Source: Nemertoderma westbladi
Taxonomy: Eukaryota; Xenacoelomorpha; Nemertodermatida; Nemertodermatidae
Assembly: GCA_032718475.1 (NCBI GenBank)
Contig: JAUCBJ010007580.1
Span: 62,001 to 126,000 of the forward strand
Direction: 5' to 3'
Length of the DNA: 64,000 nucleotides
The notes under the pieces were generated by a model, which did not search any database, was not told the origin of the DNA, and worked only from the letters and a program-made list of their open reading frames with translations. A program made the translations under genes and the position numbers. This document shows, in pieces, positions 58,101 to 64,000 of the stretch. Each line of letters starts with the position of its first letter. The first letter of the stretch is position 1.

Positions 58101-61100
58101 ACCCTGGATACACTGACCCACACCTTTTTATAATTTATATAAAGAACCCTGGATACACTGACACACACCTTTTTAAGATTTATAGAAAGAACCCTGGATA
58201 CACTGACCCACACCTTTTTATAATTTATAGTAAGAACCCTGGATACACTGACCCACACCTTTTTATAATTTATATAAAGAACCCTGGATACACTGACACA
58301 CATCTTTTTATGATTTATAGAAAGAACCCTGGATACACTGACCCACACCTTTTTATAATTTATAGAAAGAACCCTGGATACACTGACCCACACCTTTTTA
58401 TAATTTATAGAAAGAACCCTGGATACACTGACCCACACCTTTTTATAATTTATATAAAGAACCCTGGATACACTGACACACACCTTTTTAAGATTTATAG
58501 AAAGAACCCTGGATACACTGACCCACACCTTTTTATAATTTATAGTAAGAACCCTGGATACACTGACCCACACCTTTTTATAATTTATAGAAAGAACCCT
58601 GGATACACTAACCCACATACCTTTTTAAGATTTATAGAAAGAACCCTGGATACACTGACCCACACCTTTTTATAATTTATAGTAAGAACCCTGGATACAC
58701 TGACACACACCTTTTTAAGATTTATAGAAAGAACCCTGGATACACTGACACACACCTTTTTATAATTTATAGAAAGAACCCTGGATACACTGACCCACAC
58801 CTTTTTATAATTTATAGTAAGAACCCTGGATACACTGACCCACACCTTTTTATAATTTATAGAAAGAACCCTGGATACACTGACCCACACCTTTTTATAA
58901 TTTATAGAAAGAACCCTGGATACACTGACCCACACCTTTTTATAATTTATATAAAGAACCCTGGATACACTGACACACACCTTTTTATAATTTATATAAA
59001 GAACCCTGGATACACTGACACACACCTTTTTAAGATTTATAGAAAGAACCCTGGATACACTGACCCACACCTTTTTATAATTTATAGTAAGAACCCTGGA
59101 TACACTGACCCACACCTTTTTATAATTTATAGAAAGAACCCTGGATACACTGACACACACCTTTTTAAGATTTATAGAAAGAACCCTGGATACACTGACC
59201 CACACCTTTTTATAATTTATATAAAGAACCCTGGATACACTGACACACACCTTTTTATAATTTATAGAAAGAACCATGGATACACTGACACACACCTTTT
59301 TATAATTTATAGAAAGAACCCTGGATACACTGACCCACACCTTTTTATAATTTATATAAAGAACCCTGGATACACTGACACACACCTTTTTAAGATTTAT
59401 AGAAAGAACCCTGGATACACTGACACACACCTTTTTATAATTTATATAAAGAACCCTGGATACACTGACACACACCTTTTTATAATTTATAGAAAGAACC
59501 ATGGATACACTGACACACACCTTTTTAAGATTTATAGAAAGAACCCTGGATACACTGACCCACACCTTTTTATAATTTATAGAAAGAACCCTGGATACAC
59601 TAACCCACACCTTTTTATAATTTATATAAAGAACCCTGGATACACTGACACACACCTTTTTATAATTTATAGAAAGAACCCTGGATACACTGACCCACAC
59701 CTTTTTATAATTTATATAAAGAACCCTGGATACACTGACACACACCTTTTTATAATCTATAGAAAGAACCCTGGATACACTGACCCACACCTTTTTATAA
59801 TTTATATAAAGAACCCTGGATACACTGACACACACCTTTTTAAGATTTATAGAAAGAACCCTGGATACACTGACCCACACCTTTTTATAATTTATAGAAA
59901 GAACCCTGGATACACTGACCCACATACCTTTTTATAATTTATATAAAGAACCCTGGATACACTGACACACACCTTTTTATAATTTATAGAAAGAACCCTG
60001 GATACACTGACCCACACCTTTTTATAATTTATATAAAGAACCCTGGATACACTGACACACACCTTTTTATAATTTATAGAAAGAACCCTGGATACACTGA
60101 CCCACATACCTTTTTATAATTTATATAAAGAACCCTGGATACACTGACACACACCTTTTTATAATTTATAGAAAGAACCCTGGATACATTGACCCACACC
60201 TTTTTATAATTTATATAAAGAACCCTGGATACACTGACACACACCTTTTTAAGATTTATAGAAAGAACCCTGGATACACTGACCCACACCTTTTTATAAT
60301 TTATAGAAAGAACCCTGGATACACTGACACACACCTTTTTAAGATTTATAGAAAGAACCCTGGATACACTGACCCACACCTTTTTATAATTTATAGAAAG
60401 AACCCTGGATACACTGACACACACCTTTTTATAATTTATATAAAGAACCCTGGATACACTGACACACACCTTTTTAAGATTTATAGAAAGAACCCTGGAT
60501 ACACTGACCCACACCTTTTTATAATTTATATAAAGAACCCTGGATACACTGACACACACCTTTTTAAGATTTATAGAAAGAACCCTGGATACACTGACCC
60601 ACACCTTTTTATAATTTATAGAAAGAACCCTGGATACACTGACACACACCTTTTTAAGATTTATAGAAAGAACCCTGGATACACTGACACACACCTTTTT
60701 ATAATTTATAGAAAGAACCCTGGATACACTGACACACACCTTTTTATAATTTATATAAAGAACCCTGGATACACTGACACACACCTTTTTAAGATTTATA
60801 GAAAGAACCCTGGATACACTGACCCACACCTTTTTATAATTTATAGAAAGAACCCTGGATACACTGACACACACCTTTTTATAATTTATATAAAGAACCC
60901 TGGATACACTGACACACACCTTTTTAAGATTTATAGAAAGAACCCTGGATACACTGACCCACACCTTTTTATAATTTATAGAAAGAACCATGGATACACT
61001 GACACACACCTTTTTATAATTTATAGAAAGAACCCTGGATACACTGACCCACACCTTTTTATAATTTATAGAAAGAACCATGGATACACTGACACACACC

Positions 61101-64000
61101 TTTTTATAATTTATAGAAAGAACCATGGATACACTGACACACACCTTTTTATAATTTATATAAAGAACCCTGGATACACTGACACACACCTTTTTATAAT
61201 TTATAGAAAGAACCATGGATACACTGACCCACACCTTTTTATAATTTATAGAAAGAACCATGGATACACTGACACACACCTTTTTATAATTTATAGAAAG
61301 AACCCTGGATACACTGACCCACACCTTTTTATAATTTATAGAAAGAACCCTGGATACACTGACCCACACCTTTTTATAATTTATATAAAGAACCCTGGAT
61401 ACACTGACACACACCTTTTTAAGATTTATAGAAAGAACCCTGGATACACTGACCCACACCTTTTTATAATTTATAGTAAGAACCCTGGATACACTGACCC
61501 ACACCTTTTTATAATTTATATAAAGAACCCTGGATACACTGACACACATCTTTTTATGATTTATAGAAAGAACCCTGGATACACTGACCCACACCTTTTT
61601 ATAATTTATAGAAAGAACCCTGGATACACTGACCCACACCTTTTTATAATTTATAGAAAGAACCCTGGATACACTGACCCACACCTTTTTATAATTTATA
61701 TAAAGAACCCTGGATACACTGACCCACACCTTTTTATAATTTATAGAAAGAACCCTGGATACACTGACCCACATACCTTTTTATAATTTATATAAAGAAC
61801 CCTGGATACACTGACACACACCTTTTTATAATTTATAGAAAGAACCCTGGATACACTGACCCACATACCTTTTTATAATTTATATAAAGAACCCTGGATA
61901 CACTGACACACACCTTTTTATAATTTATAGAAAGAACCCTGGATACACTGACCCACACCTTTTTATAATTTATATAAAGAACCCTGGATACACTGACACA
62001 CACCTTTTTATAATTTATAGAAAGAACCCTGGATACACTGACCCACATACCTTTTTATAATTTATATAAAGAACCCTGGATACACTGACACACACCTTTT
62101 TATAATTTATAGAAAGAACCCTGGATACATTGACCCACACCTTTTTATAATTTATATAAAGAACCCTGGATACACTGACACACACCTTTTTAAGATTTAT
62201 AGAAAGAACCCTGGATACACTGACCCACACCTTTTTATAATTTATAGAAAGAACCCTGGATACACTGACACACACCTTTTTAAGATTTATAGAAAGAACC
62301 CTGGATACACTGACCCACACCTTTTTATAATTTATAGAAAGAACCCTGGATACACTGACACACACCTTTTTATAATTTATATAAAGAACCCTGGATACAC
62401 TGACACACACCTTTTTAAGATTTATAGAAAGAACCCTGGATACACTGACCCACACCTTTTTATAATTTATATAAAGAACCCTGGATACACTGACACACAC
62501 CTTTTTAAGATTTATAGAAAGAACCCTGGATACACTGACCCACACCTTTTTATAATTTATAGAAAGAACCCTGGATACACTGACACACACCTTTTTAAGA
62601 TTTATAGAAAGAACCCTGGATACACTGACACACACCTTTTTATAATTTATAGAAAGAACCCTGGATACACTGACACACACCTTTTTATAATTTATATAAA
62701 GAACCCTGGATACACTGACACACACCTTTTTAAGATTTATAGAAAGAACCCTGGATACACTGACCCACACCTTTTTATAATTTATAGAAAGAACCCTGGA
62801 TACACTGACACACACCTTTTTATAATTTATATAAAGAACCCTGGATACACTGACACACACCTTTTTAAGATTTATAGAAAGAACCCTGGATACACTGACC
62901 CACACCTTTTTATAATTTATAGAAAGAACCATGGATACACTGACACACACCTTTTTATAATTTATAGAAAGAACCCTGGATACACTGACCCACACCTTTT
63001 TATAATTTATAGAAAGAACCATGGATACACTGACACACACCTTTTTATAATTTATAGAAAGAACCATGGATACACTGACACACACCTTTTTATAATTTAT
63101 ATAAAGAACCCTGGATACACTGACACACACCTTTTTATAATTTATAGAAAGAACCATGGATACACTGACCCACACCTTTTTATAATTTATAGAAAGAACC
63201 ATGGATACACTGACACACACCTTTTTATAATTTATAGAAAGAACCCTGGATACACTGACCCACACCTTTTTATAATTTATAGAAAGAACCCTGGATACAC
63301 TGACCCACACCTTTTTATAATTTATATAAAGAACCCTGGATACACTGACACACACCTTTTTAAGATTTATAGAAAGAACCCTGGATACACTGACCCACAC
63401 CTTTTTATAATTTATAGTAAGAACCCTGGATACACTGACCCACACCTTTTTATAATTTATATAAAGAACCCTGGATACACTGACACACATCTTTTTATGA
63501 TTTATAGAAAGAACCCTGGATACACTGACCCACACCTTTTTATAATTTATAGAAAGAACCCTGGATACACTGACCCACACCTTTTTATAATTTATAGAAA
63601 GAACCCTGGATACACTGACCCACACCTTTTTATAATTTATATAAAGAACCCTGGATACACTGACACACACCTTTTTAAGATTTATAGAAAGAACCCTGGA
63701 TACACTGACCCACACCTTTTTATAATTTATAGTAAGAACCCTGGATACACTGACCCACACCTTTTTATAATTTATAGAAAGAACCCTGGATACACTAACC
63801 CACATACCTTTTTAAGATTTATAGAAAGAACCCTGGATACACTGACCCACACCTTTTTATAATTTATAGTAAGAACCCTGGATACACTGACACACACCTT
63901 TTTAAGATTTATAGAAAGAACCCTGGATACACTGACACACACCTTTTTATAATTTATAGAAAGAACCCTGGATACACTGACCCACACCTTTTTATAATTT
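40117..64000. repeat. 45-bp minisatellite array, about 530 units, open at right edge
   Basis: Head-to-tail 45-bp units start irregularly at 40117 (units of 42-47 bp) and continue to the window end. Each unit has CCTTTTTATAATTTATAG, then AAAGAACCCTGGATACACTG, then ACCCACA. Four positions carry nearly all variation: CCC/CAC in the ACCCACA part, CCCTGG/CCATGG, TATAGAAAG/TATATAAAG/TATAGTAAG, and ATAATT/AAGATT. Occasional 47-bp units (CCCACATACC) act as landmarks at 41537, 43209, 44515, 46451, 52080, 53748, 56989, 58612 and 63797, among others. Multi-kilobase blocks recur. The array follows the donor at 40047, so it appears intronic. Long open frames on both strands follow from the 45-bp length and are not counted as genes. 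Confidence 0.97.

Noticed and set aside
40205-63987. Very long open frames across the array on the minus strand (repeat VSVSRVLSINYKKVW) and on the plus strand (repeat NPGYTDPHLFIIYRK)
   Set aside because: The unit is 45 bp, so any stop-free frame stays open. In the minus-strand frame all four common variants change the amino acid (W/C, R/M, S/Y/T, Y/L), so there is no sign of protein constraint, and no start, signal or splice context supports coding.
40117-64000. CRISPR array
   Set aside because: There are no unique spacers between repeats and no cas genes; units are contiguous 45-bp tandem copies in an animal-like genome.

Overview
The window looks like a piece of an animal nuclear genome, most likely a marine or other soft-bodied invertebrate. 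The evidence is AT-rich intergenic DNA, a spliced secreted gene built from EGF and ShKT modules with phase-1 introns, and a load of BEL/Pao, LINE, Penelope-like and DNA-transposon sequence. I see nothing bacterial (no operons, no CRISPR) and no rRNA or tRNA gene. The species cannot be fixed from sequence reading alone.

Layout. Positions 1-10504 (minus strand) hold BEL/Pao copy E1. It is nearly complete from gag through integrase and is broken by four in-frame stops and one -1 frame change. It is followed by a repeat-rich spacer and the start of a further ORF ('X') that runs off the left edge. Positions 10505-12006 are an AT-rich flank. At 12007-12070 (+) lies a signal-peptide exon ending in a good splice donor. 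Positions about 12160-30362 (minus) hold E2, a second, decayed copy of the same family. E2 keeps the post-pol region: spacer, ORF X, and a further broken reading region 'Y' that I do not recognise. E2 has been hit by at least three later insertions: a Penelope-like element with TIRs and a 13-bp target duplication (19253-22120), a 704-bp MITE with ACAT duplication (23311-24014) and an 848-bp piggyBac-like MITE in TTAA (24281-25128). Positions 30636-34260 hold a 5'-truncated APE-type LINE. Positions 34535-34778 hold an inverted array of short GGACAATTCGGTCC-type repeats.

The host gene resumes at 35480 (+) with an EGF exon, a calcium-binding EGF exon and three ShKT exons (to 40046). Every exon begins and ends in phase 1, matching the signal-peptide exon. 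I infer one secreted EGF-ShKT gene whose first intron has been inflated to about 23 kb by nested transposons.

From 40117 to the right edge (23.9 kb, about 530 units) the sequence is one 45-bp minisatellite with multi-kilobase higher-order duplications, apparently in the intron after the third ShKT exon. Its long open frames on both strands are a by-product of a unit length divisible by three.

The most unusual items are: (i) the extra ORFs X and Y downstream of pol in this BEL/Pao family, with X showing codon-like divergence between the two copies; (ii) the gag-pol junction of E1, which has a textbook-shaped -1 slippery heptamer; (iii) in-frame TGA codons in E1 that line up with TGC in E2 at two of three sites; and (iv) the size and higher-order structure of the minisatellite inside a host gene.
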